Origin: CAZWVM01 sp964637705 | Lineage (GTDB): Bacteria > UBA8481 | Reading direction: 5' to 3' | DNA length: 25,594 bases | Assembly (NCBI GenBank): GCA_964637705.1 | Contig: CAZWVM010000027.1 | Coordinates: forward strand, 1 to 25,594 | In this document: piece after piece, positions 5,324-12,555 of the stretch | Position numbering within the stretch: position 1 is the first letter of the stretch | Layout: every line of letters starts with the position of its first letter | Program-made: the position numbers and the translations under genes | Notes under the pieces: model-generated | Database searches by the model: none | The model's input: only the letters and a program-made list of their open reading frames with translations | Told to the model about the DNA's origin: nothing

Positions 5324-7822
5324 CTATTCCAGGCGGTAGACGCCTCCCTGGAAAGGCTCCAGCCTGACGCTCAACCGGCCCCCGGAAACCTCCGGAGTCG
5401 GCGCGGAGACGAGAGGCCGCGCCGCGGCGGCGCGCGCGCCGCCGATCGCCGAGAGATCGATCCGGGCGGTGGCGCTCGTCCGTCGGAGATTCATCACGAC
5501 GACGATTCTCTCACCGCCCCCATCCCTGAGGAAGGCGTAGACACCCTCGTCGCCGGAGACGAGGAGCCTGCGGATCGCGCCGGTGGAGAGGCAGGGGTGG
5601 GCGCGCCTCAGGGCGATCAGGGCCTTGTAGTGCTCGCGGAGGCCCCGGTCGCCGCCCTCCCAGTCCATCATCTCGCGGTTCGTGTTGTCGCTCATCAGAC
5701 CCTTCATCCCGATCTCGCTCCCGTAGTAGATCATGGGCACGCCGGGCGAGGTCATGAGAAGCAGCGCGGCAAGCCGCATCTTCGCGTCGTCGCCTCCGAC
5801 CGCCGACATCGCGCGATCACGATCGTGATAGTCGAGGAATCGGACCGGAACCCGTCCGTCGCTCTCCGACGTCTTCAGGATCTCGTCGATCACCTCCGCG
5901 GGTCTCCCCGCGAAGGCGTCAAAGATCTTCGTCGCGCCCCAGTCGTAGAAGAGATCGAAATGAGGCTCGTTGAACTCGGGAAAAAGAAGAATGTCCCCTT
6001 TTCGCGACCGGAGCGCCGCGGACCACTCCTGCCAGAAATCGTCCGGCACGGCATGAGCCACGTCGCACCGGTAACCGTCCACGCCCTGGTCGATCCAGTA
6101 CAGGGCCACGTCGATGCCGTACCGGCGGACCTCGGGATTCCCGAAGTTCCACCCCGGCATGGCCGTGTTCGCGCCGCCGAATCCCTCCCACGAATTCTCC
6201 CCCGTCCAGCGATACCAGCGGCGGTACGGCGAAGCGGTGTCGGCGTGCGCCAGGACGAAGAAGGGATGATCGGCCGAGGAGTGGTTGAAGACGTAGTCGA
6301 GCATGACGCGCAGGCCGCGCGCGTGCGCGGCCGCGACGAAGGCGCGGAAATCCTCTATCGTCCCGAGCTGGGGATCGATCGTGTAGTAGTCCGTCGTGTG
6401 GTAGCCGTGGAGCGAGGGGGACTGGAAGATCGGAAGGAGGTAGATCCAGTTCACACCGAGATCGCGGATCTCGTCGAGCTTCGACGTGAGGCCGGGCAGG
6501 TCGCCCGTGCCGTCGCCGTCGGAGTCGCAGAATCGCGGCACCATGACCTGGTAGAGAATCGCATCGCGAACGTGGGGGCTGATCCCGCTGACCAGGACCC
6601 CACCGGACGAAGCGGCCGCATTCCCCGCCGGTCCCGCGACGCGAACGACCGAGTTGGCATAGTTCCCGCGCCGCAGGGGATTCCGCGGATCGGCCAGCCA
6701 CTCCGTCCCGTTCAGGACGAACTTGTATTCGTGGTCGCCGGGCGAGAGCCAGGCATGCCCGGACCAAGTCCCCTCCGCGCTACGCCGGAGCGGCATCGCA
6801 TCTTTGTTCCATCCGTTCCAGTCGCCCGCGAGGGTCACGGTGGAGGAAGCGATGCCGGGGGGCAGATCCGTCTCGAAGAGGCGAAAGACCGTGCGGGCCA
6901 GGTGCGCCGGCGGCTCCGCAACCGTGATCTCCTGCGTCGCGCGTTCCGTCCGCCCGAGATCGTCCGTCACCTCGAGCGACACCACGAACCTCCCGGCGCG
7001 TGAAGCCCGCGCCGAGGTGATGGCGCTCGTGGCGCCCGCGATCTCGAGCGCCTCATCGGAGGCGGACCAGCGGTAGGACATGATCCGCGCGCCATGGGCG
7101 AATGACGGGCGGGCGTCGAGGCGCAGTTCTTCCCCGGCCAGCATCTCCCCCGAGACGCGCATCACCGGCACCGTGCCGGCCTCCGGCCGCAGCCGAACGA
7201 CGTGGTAGATCGTCGCGGCTCGAGGGGTCGCCCCATGACGGGCGTAGACCGCCACCGTGTTGAGACCCACGTCGAGGTTCGCGGTCTCGAGAGAGAAGAG
7301 CCCCGTGAGGGCATCGAAGGAGACAGCGAGCGGGAGATTATCGAGGAAGGCCAGGAGGATCGTCACACCGGCTTCGCCGGGAGGCGGAACGTAACGGCCC
7401 CTCAGGGTGATCCGGTCCGAGACGGTGCGGCAGGGACTGGGCTCGTAGCCGAGCAGAATTCTCCCCTTCGCCGGATCACGGATCTCGAGGAAGTACCGCC
7501 GCGGATCGCTCTCCGCACCCGGCGTGCTCCAGGCGCCGTTGGTGACGAGGTACCAATCGCTCGGACCGGGAGGGACGTCGTGAAGCCCGACCCAGGCGCC
7601 ACGCGAGGGATCGTAGCGGAGAGAATAGGCCCTGTCGTTCCAACGGGCGAACTCCCCCGTCACGAAGCCTGAAGCGCCCTGCGGACCCGGAATGACGAAC
7701 TCGTAGGGAACGAGCCGGGGCATCGCGGCTAGGGCCGGGTGAGGCGAGGCGAGGATGAAGAGGAGCGACAGGATGAGAGGAATCGCGTCGACGGCTCGCC
7801 GCCGGATCATCGTGCGACGCAC
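5324..7822 (-). CDS. Secreted multidomain GH13 alpha-amylase family enzyme
   Basis: The 832-residue protein hydrolyses or transglycosylates alpha-glucans outside the cytoplasm. It has a signal peptide (LILSLLFILASPHPALA), a CBM48-like fold at about 40-110, an Ig-like stretch at about 115-205, a PKD-like domain at about 210-300, a clear CBM48/AMPK glycogen-binding domain at about 310-390 (AGDWNGWN, PGDHEYKFVLNG-EWLADPRNP), and the GH13 barrel from about 410. Barrel signatures are DYVFNH near residue 508, nucleophile Asp587 in GYRCDVAHA, acid/base Glu616 in FPEFNEP, and His666-Asp667. The residue before His666 is Tyr where Asn is common. GTG 7822 is the longest start; ATG 7810 (four residues shorter) also gives a good signal peptide. 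Substrate preference (starch, glycogen, maltodextrin) cannot be fixed. Confidence 0.92.
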   Translation of the reverse strand: MRRTMIRRRAVDAIPLILSLLFILASPHPALAAMPRLVPYEFVIPGPQGASGFVTGEFARWNDRAYSLRYDPSRGAWVGLHDVPPGPSDWYLVTNGAWSTPGAESDPRRYFLEIRDPAKGRILLGYEPSPCRTVSDRITLRGRYVPPPGEAGVTILLAFLDNLPLAVSFDALTGLFSLETANLDVGLNTVAVYARHGATPRAATIYHVVRLRPEAGTVPVMRVSGEMLAGEELRLDARPSFAHGARIMSYRWSASDEALEIAGATSAITSARASRAGRFVVSLEVTDDLGRTERATQEITVAEPPAHLARTVFRLFETDLPPGIASSTVTLAGDWNGWNKDAMPLRRSAEGTWSGHAWLSPGDHEYKFVLNGTEWLADPRNPLRRGNYANSVVRVAGPAGNAAASSGGVLVSGISPHVRDAILYQVMVPRFCDSDGDGTGDLPGLTSKLDEIRDLGVNWIYLLPIFQSPSLHGYHTTDYYTIDPQLGTIEDFRAFVAAAHARGLRVMLDYVFNHSSADHPFFVLAHADTASPYRRWYRWTGENSWEGFGGANTAMPGWNFGNPEVRRYGIDVALYWIDQGVDGYRCDVAHAVPDDFWQEWSAALRSRKGDILLFPEFNEPHFDLFYDWGATKIFDAFAGRPAEVIDEILKTSESDGRVPVRFLDYHDRDRAMSAVGGDDAKMRLAALLLMTSPGVPMIYYGSEIGMKGLMSDNTNREMMDWEGGDRGLREHYKALIALRRAHPCLSTGAIRRLLVSGDEGVYAFLRDGGGERIVVVMNLRRTSATARIDLSAIGGARAAAARPLVSAPTPEVSGGRLSVRLEPFQGGVYRLE

Positions 7823-7844
7823 GTGCCCGATCCAACCGCGGTTT

Positions 7845-8348
7845 TCAGTATGTCTTCAGGTCGCCGACGTAGTTCGCTGCCGACCTCTCGAGGTAGGCCA
7901 GTTCCTCCTCGGTGAGAGACCTCACCGCGCGGGCCGGGCGGCCATGGGCCAGGTGACGGGGCGGAATCACGGTTCCCTCGGTGACCAGGGAACCCGCGCC
8001 GATGAGACATCGTTCCCCGAGCACCACCCCGTCCATGACGATCGATCCCATGCCCACGAGCACGAAGTCCTCGATGAGGCACCCGTGGAGCATGCACATA
8101 TGCCCGATGGTGACTCCGTCGCCGATGACGAGATCGTGCTTGCGCCGCGTGACGTGGAGGCAGGAGAGATCCTGGACGTTGGTGCGCTTGCCGATCCGGA
8201 TCCGGTTCACGTCGCCCCTGACGACGCACCCGAACCAGATCGAACTCTCCGCCCCGATCTCGACGTCCCCGACGACCGTCGCGGGCTCGAAAATCCGGGC
8301 GGTCGGATCGATCCGGGGCGTGCGTCCCTGGTGGGCGAGAATCGGCAT
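7845..8348 (-). CDS. Gamma-carbonic anhydrase family protein (hexapeptide-repeat)
   Basis: The 167-residue protein is a left-handed beta-helix trimer type, with imperfect hexapeptide repeats from about residue 13 (IDPTARI, VVGDVEIG, IWFGCVVRGD, IRIGKRTNVQD) and a short C-terminal helix ending LAYLERSAANYVGDLKTY. The three zinc ligands expected for the family are present: His65 (CLHVT), His83 (IGHMC) and His88 (LHGC). It resembles the YrdA/PaaY group, whose members range from active carbonic anhydrases to proteins of unclear role. The ATG at 8348 is preceded by TGAGG; the gene begins four bases after the stop of the membrane protein gene and is followed at 22 bases by the amylase gene. Confidence 0.9.
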   Translation of the reverse strand: MPILAHQGRTPRIDPTARIFEPATVVGDVEIGAESSIWFGCVVRGDVNRIRIGKRTNVQDLSCLHVTRRKHDLVIGDGVTIGHMCMLHGCLIEDFVLVGMGSIVMDGVVLGERCLIGAGSLVTEGTVIPPRHLAHGRPARAVRSLTEEELAYLERSAANYVGDLKTY

Positions 8349-8352
8349 GGCC

Positions 8353-8817
8353 TCAGCCTATCACGCCGGCGGAGAGCAGAGGAAGAACATCGAGGGAGGC
8401 CCTGACGAGGACGGCGGCGGCCAGAAGAGAGACGAAGGCGCCGCCGGAGAGCCCCGCGAACCGGACGAAGTCGGGCGCGCGCGGAGGCGTCTCCGAGAGC
8501 CGGAGCGAGTCGACGGCGAGGAGCCCCGTGTAGGCCAGGCCGGCCGCGAAGAGGCCGATCCAGGCCAGGATCGGGACCAGGAAGGGCCGGCCGGAAACGA
8601 GCATGACAAGCGGCCAAATCGTGACGGCGACGAGTTCGACCGAGAGGAGGATGGTGATCGCAAGCCCGATGGAGCCGGCGCCCGGTTCGCCATAGCGCAG
8701 GTGACCGAGTCCGGGGGCGGTGAGAGTGAGAATGAGGGGCATGCGTGGCTTCGGGGGCGGCAGGGCCGCCGCCCTCGTCTCAAGCGCCGGAGCGCTCTCC
8801 GTCGCGCCTCCCGTCAT
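8353..8817 (-). CDS. Small integral membrane protein of unknown function
   Basis: About 154 residues with a proline-rich N-terminus and hydrophobic segments at about 26-38, 48-74, 79-103 and 121-150, so three or four membrane helices. The loop APGLGHLRYGEPGAG resembles the PGLGQ-y-G motif of small membrane proteins in the TM2/DUF-type families, where it makes a tight turn before a helix, but I cannot name a family with confidence. ATG 8817 is chosen because GAGG lies at a good distance upstream; an in-frame GTG at 8835 is a poorer alternative. It lies 27 bases after sppA and four bases before the gamma-carbonic anhydrase gene, so it is part of the same transcript. Confidence 0.75.
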   Translation of the reverse strand: MTGGATESAPALETRAAALPPPKPRMPLILTLTAPGLGHLRYGEPGAGSIGLAITILLSVELVAVTIWPLVMLVSGRPFLVPILAWIGLFAAGLAYTGLLAVDSLRLSETPPRAPDFVRFAGLSGGAFVSLLAAAVLVRASLDVLPLLSAGVIG

Positions 8818-8844
8818 GCCCGCCTCATCCGCCACGGCGACGGC

Positions 8845-9780
8845 TCAGCGATAGAGGTAGTAGAGCCCGGCGGGCTTCAGGATCCGCGCCGGCTCGCCCG
8901 AGGCGAGATCGCGGGCCATGCCGAACGCCTCGCGGAACTCCGCCCACGGATCCTCGGGCTTGTCGTGGATCACGTTCGGCTCCTCCTTGATCCCCGCGCG
9001 CTCGGCCGCCAGGTCGATGGCGTCCTCGAGATCCCCGATCTCGTCGGCGAGCCCCGCGTCGACGGCCTGCGAACCGGTCATGATGCGCCCGTCGGCAACG
9101 CGGTCGAGCGCGGCATCCACCGCCTCGGTGTCGGCGGCGTCGACGCCCGCGGCCCGCGCAATCGCTTCGCGGCGCCCGATGAAGACCTCCTCGCGGAACT
9201 GCGCGTAGGCGTTGTCGATGAGATCCTTGAGCATCTGGCGCTCCTCGGGCCTCATCGGCCGCGTGACCGAGCCGGCGTCCTTCATCGCGCCCGAGGTGAT
9301 GGCGTCGAAGCGGATCCCGAGCCGCTCCGTCAACCGGCTCACCTCCATGTGCTCCATGATGACGCCGATGGAGCCGGTGAGGCTTCCGGGGTTGACGACG
9401 ATGAGGTCGGAGCGGCTGGCGACGTAGTAGCCTCCGGAGGCTCCGAGGTTGCCGATGGAAGTCACGACGATCTTGCCGGAATCCTGCAGGCGCATGACGG
9501 CGTTGGTCAGCTCCTGGGAGGCGGCCACGGTTCCACCGGGCGTTTCCATCCGCAGGACCACCGCCTTGACGTCCTCGCGGTCCTTGTAGAGGTCGATGCG
9601 GTCGGTGAAGGTCTTCGCGTCGTAGATGATGTCGTCGATGCGGATGACGACCACGGATTCCTTGCCGGTCAGCGTCCGCCAGTCGCCCTTGGCGACGAGA
9701 AGACCGAGGATCACGAGAAACTCGACGGCGACCACGAGGATCGCGACGACGAGCAGAGCCACCAGGACTTTGCGGTTCAT
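8845..9780 (-). CDS. sppA: Signal peptide peptidase SppA, short form
   Basis: This 311-residue serine protease degrades leftover signal peptides and other membrane-associated peptides. It has an N-terminal membrane anchor (about residues 5-30) and one S49/ClpP-like protease domain. The Ser-Lys dyad is visible: Ser115 in LGASGGYYVA and Lys167 in TSGAMKDAG; the ETPGGT loop (79-84) forms the oxyanion region. The single-domain length is that of bacterial short SppA proteins, about half of the E. coli 618-residue protein. Its start ATG 9780 overlaps the stop of the TPR gene by four bases (ATGA). Confidence 0.93.
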   Translation of the reverse strand: MNRKVLVALLVVAILVVAVEFLVILGLLVAKGDWRTLTGKESVVVIRIDDIIYDAKTFTDRIDLYKDREDVKAVVLRMETPGGTVAASQELTNAVMRLQDSGKIVVTSIGNLGASGGYYVASRSDLIVVNPGSLTGSIGVIMEHMEVSRLTERLGIRFDAITSGAMKDAGSVTRPMRPEERQMLKDLIDNAYAQFREEVFIGRREAIARAAGVDAADTEAVDAALDRVADGRIMTGSQAVDAGLADEIGDLEDAIDLAAERAGIKEEPNVIHDKPEDPWAEFREAFGMARDLASGEPARILKPAGLYYLYR

Positions 9781-10379
9781 GACGAAGCCTTCCCTTCCTT
9801 CTTCAATGCCTCGCGCACCTCGCGCCGGTGGGCGAGGATGACGGGATGGTCCGGGTCGATGCTCACGGCCAGTTCCAATTGCTCGGCGGCCGCCTCGGCG
9901 TCACCGAGCTTGTAGAGGATCCAGCCGACGGAGTCGCGGATGGCGGCGGAGCCCGGGTCGAGCCTCAGCGCCTCCTGGGCCTGGTATAGCGCCTCGTCGA
10001 GGTCCTCGCCCTTCTGCATGAGGGCCCAGCCGAGCCCGTGCCTGGCCGGTGCGCTCGAAGGCGCCAGCTGGGCCGCGGTGCGGTACACCTCGATCGCCTC
10101 GTCCACCCGGCCGCTCTGCAGGAGGGCGTGCCCCAGCGCGGTGCGCGCCGGAAGGCACTCGATGTCGTTGAGCATTGCCGCCCGGAAGCACGGGATCGCG
10201 TCCTCCCAGCGGCCGTCCTGCGCGTGAGCGTATCCCAGGAGCATCCGGGCGTGCTCGCGGCGGGCGAAATCGACCGACTCGGAGGCGACGACGGGCTCCA
10301 GGAGCCTGACCGCATCCGCGTTGCGGCCCGCGCGGGCCGCCTCGATCCCTAGCCGGTAATTGTCGTCCAGTTCGTCCAT
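9777..10379 (-). CDS. TPR-repeat protein
   Basis: The 200-residue protein has no signal peptide and consists almost entirely of tetratricopeptide repeats: about residues 8-38, 42-75, 76-108 (ARTALGHALLQSGRVDEAIEVYRTAAQLAP), 110-143 (ARHGLGWALMQKGEDLDEALYQAQEALRLDP) and 144-180. TPR domains are protein-protein scaffolds, and the partner is unknown. Its start ATG 10379 lies inside the surE coding region (31-base overlap) and its stop overlaps sppA (ATGA), so it is translated with both. A role as a helper of SppA or a periplasmic or membrane complex would be guesswork. Confidence 0.88.
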   Translation of the reverse strand: MDELDDNYRLGIEAARAGRNADAVRLLEPVVASESVDFARREHARMLLGYAHAQDGRWEDAIPCFRAAMLNDIECLPARTALGHALLQSGRVDEAIEVYRTAAQLAPSSAPARHGLGWALMQKGEDLDEALYQAQEALRLDPGSAAIRDSVGWILYKLGDAEAAAEQLELAVSIDPDHPVILAHRREVREALKKEGKASS

Positions 10380-11125
10380 GGCGCCATGTCAGTATAGGCC
10401 GCGTGGAGATCGGAGTCGAGGGGGGTGAGAGCGATGAACCCCCGGTTCACGATGTCGATGTCGCTGCCGGGTTCGTCCTCCCCGGAGAGCGTCGCGTCGC
10501 CGACCATCCAGTAGTAGTCGCGGCCGAGGGGATCGGTGCGCATCTCGATACGATCGGAATAGATGCGACGGCCGGGCGGCGCGACCCGGGCGCCGCGGAT
10601 CGGGCCCACCGGGACGTTGGCGGAGAGGGCGACGCCTCGCGGGAGAGGGTTCGCCTCGAGCCTCTTCATCGCCTCGACCGCGAAACGGGCGGCCGGTGCG
10701 AAATCGAAGGGAGCGTCGGCCGGAGCGGCCGCGGAGGGCGCCAGGGAGAGCGCGATCGCGGGGATGCCGAGGCGCGCCGCCTCGAGGGCCGCCGCGACGG
10801 TCCCCGAGTAGGCGATGTCGTCCGCGAGGTTGGGGCCGTGGTTGATGCCCGAGAGCACCATCGAGACGCCGTCGGGAAGCAGATGTTTCGTGGCCCAGTG
10901 GACGCAGTCGGTCGGTGTGCCGTCGAGCTGGTAGCGGTCCTCTCCGACCGCGTCGCAGCGCACGGGCTGGTGCACCGTGATGGAACGGGAGCAGGCGCTC
11001 TTGGCGAAGGCCGGCGCCACCGTGACGACGCGCGCCTTCCCCGAGGCGGCCCGGCGGACCTCCTCCTCGAGGACTCTCAGGCCTTCCGCGGCGATGCCGT
11101 CGTCGTTGGTGAGGAGAAGGTTCAC
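10349..11125 (-). CDS. surE: 5'-nucleotidase SurE
   Basis: SurE removes phosphate from nucleoside 5'- and 3'-monophosphates and is a stress-survival phosphatase. The 258-residue product has the N-terminal metal-site signature LLLTNDDG (Asp8, Asp9), a further metal ligand at about Ser43, the loop SGINHGPN (Asn95), and a C-terminal ITPLDSD-like tail (ALTPLDSD). The start is GTG 11125, directly before NLLLTNDDG; the frame stays open upstream to 11263 but that part overlaps the GlgA-like gene and is not SurE. The GTGA junction overlaps the GlgA-like stop. The end overlaps the TPR gene by 31 bases. Confidence 0.94.
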   Translation of the reverse strand: MNLLLTNDDGIAAEGLRVLEEEVRRAASGKARVVTVAPAFAKSACSRSITVHQPVRCDAVGEDRYQLDGTPTDCVHWATKHLLPDGVSMVLSGINHGPNLADDIAYSGTVAAALEAARLGIPAIALSLAPSAAAPADAPFDFAPAARFAVEAMKRLEANPLPRGVALSANVPVGPIRGARVAPPGRRIYSDRIEMRTDPLGRDYYWMVGDATLSGEDEPGSDIDIVNRGFIALTPLDSDLHAAYTDMAPWTNWTTITG

Positions 11126-12555
11126 GGGGCGAGTTCCGGCGCGAGGGGCCGACTGGAGACGTCCTCGTAGAGGGACTGGTACCGCTCCGCCGCCGCCGCG
11201 CAGGATCCGTCCGCACCCATGAGCGAGGCGACGAGCGCGCCGCGCCGCGCGGGATCGCGCCAAGCGACGAGAGCGGCATCGAGTGCCCTCACGGCGCCCT
11301 CCTCGCTCCCGGGTTCATACAGGAAGCCCCCGGCGGCGGCGCCGGGATTGCCTCCGCGAGACGGCGCGAGCGGAATCGCACCGTAGCGAGCGGCCCGGCG
11401 GCATTCGAAGCCCGACGGCGCGCGCAGGGCGGGCGCGAACAAGAGATCCGCCCCCGCGAGGATCTTGCGCGTCATCTCGGCGTTGAGCCTCGGGTTCACG
11501 CCGACCTGCAACGGCCGGTTGCGCGCGAGTTCGCCAACGGCGGCCGGCAGCGGGCGATCGAGGGGCGAGGCGACGACCACCTGTCCCTCCCTCTCGACCG
11601 CGGCCCGGAGCACCCGTTCCATCGCCACGGCCTCGTCCTCGCCCGGGGCTGACACGCACGCGAGGAGCGGCGCATCGCTCTCCGGAAGGCTCGACAGCCT
11701 CTGGAGGTCTCTCTTGCACTCGACGCGCGGCCCGGGCTCCGAGGCGTCGTAGCGGGCCGCCAGGGCGGCGTCGACGGCGGGGTTCCAGTGCTCCGTGTCG
11801 ATCCCGTGCGCGACGCCCTCGAAATCCGCCCCGCGGCCCCGAAGCGCCTCGGAGAGCCCGCATCCGAAGGGCTCCGCGAGGATCTCCCGCGCGTACCCGG
11901 GCGAAGGGACGACGACGCGCCCGGCGTGGGTGATGCCGCCCTTCTGAAAGTTGATGCGGCCGTGGAACTCGAGACGGTCGTAACGGAAGAGCGACCACGG
12001 CAGTCCGGTCAGGTGCATGTCGTAATGCCAGAAGAGCCCCTGGAAGGAGACGTCGTGGATCGCGAAGACCGATCCGATCGCGCGGGCGCGCGGCGTGCCG
12101 GCGTAGAGCGTGCGGAGGTAGACGGGCACGAGGCCGGTAAACCAGTCGTGGGCGTGCACGACCGTGGCCTCGAACGGGCCGGCCAGTAAAAACTCGACGA
12201 CCGCGCGCGAGAAGAAGACGAATCGCTCCGCGTTGTCGGGATAGTCGCGCCCGTTTTCGACGTAGTAGCCGGCGCGATCGTAATAATCGGGCTGGTCGAC
12301 GAGGTAAACGGGAACGCCCTCGGGAGTCGTCGTCTCGAGAACTCGTCCGTAGACCGTCTTGGAGGAGACGGGGACGGGAAGACCCCCGATGACCTCGCGC
12401 GCGCCGTCGAGCGGGACGTTGCGGTAGCGCGGCATGATGACGCGCGCATCGCAGCCCCGGGCGCGCAGGGCCCGCGCCAGCGCGGCGACGGACTCGCCGA
12501 GTTCGCCGGACGAGGCGAGCGGGCGGCACTCGGTGGCCGCCAGGAGAACCTTCAC
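11122..12555 (-). CDS. glgA: GlgA-like glycogen/starch synthase homologue with degenerate active site
   Basis: The 477-residue GT5-type protein has a well-kept N-terminal half: HAHDW (134-138), SFQGLFWHYD (170-179), GRINFQKGGITHA (199-211), SPGYAREI (218-225), GIDTEHWNP (251-259). Key donor-site residues of GlgA are changed. The KTGGLGD loop is SSGELGE (15-21), the R and K of SRL--QKG are Ala303 and Glu308, and the SRFEPCGL-Q segment is shortened by about five residues (SGFE then CRRAARYG), although Glu384 is kept. Glycogen synthases add glucose from ADP-glucose to glycogen; this one may use another donor, have a non-catalytic role, or be a decaying paralogue. GTG 12555 overlaps the NAGS-like stop and the TGA at 11122-11124 overlaps surE. 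Confidence 0.85.
   Translation of the reverse strand: MKVLLAATECRPLASSGELGESVAALARALRARGCDARVIMPRYRNVPLDGAREVIGGLPVPVSSKTVYGRVLETTTPEGVPVYLVDQPDYYDRAGYYVENGRDYPDNAERFVFFSRAVVEFLLAGPFEATVVHAHDWFTGLVPVYLRTLYAGTPRARAIGSVFAIHDVSFQGLFWHYDMHLTGLPWSLFRYDRLEFHGRINFQKGGITHAGRVVVPSPGYAREILAEPFGCGLSEALRGRGADFEGVAHGIDTEHWNPAVDAALAARYDASEPGPRVECKRDLQRLSSLPESDAPLLACVSAPGEDEAVAMERVLRAAVEREGQVVVASPLDRPLPAAVGELARNRPLQVGVNPRLNAEMTRKILAGADLLFAPALRAPSGFECRRAARYGAIPLAPSRGGNPGAAAGGFLYEPGSEEGAVRALDAALVAWRDPARRGALVASLMGADGSCAAAAERYQSLYEDVSSRPLAPELAP

Noticed and set aside
5597..7003. Long plus-strand open frame opposite the amylase gene
   Set aside because: Reverse-frame shadow of the GH13 gene; no motif or start signal.
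7981..9915. Very long plus-strand open frame opposite the gamma-carbonic anhydrase, membrane protein and sppA genes
   Set aside because: It lies antisense to clear conserved genes, has low-complexity Arg/Gly/Asp composition and no recognisable motif; such shadow frames are expected in high-GC DNA.
11126..11263. N-terminal extension of SurE
   Set aside because: Arg-rich out-of-frame reading of the GlgA-like gene; the SurE fold begins directly at GTG 11125.
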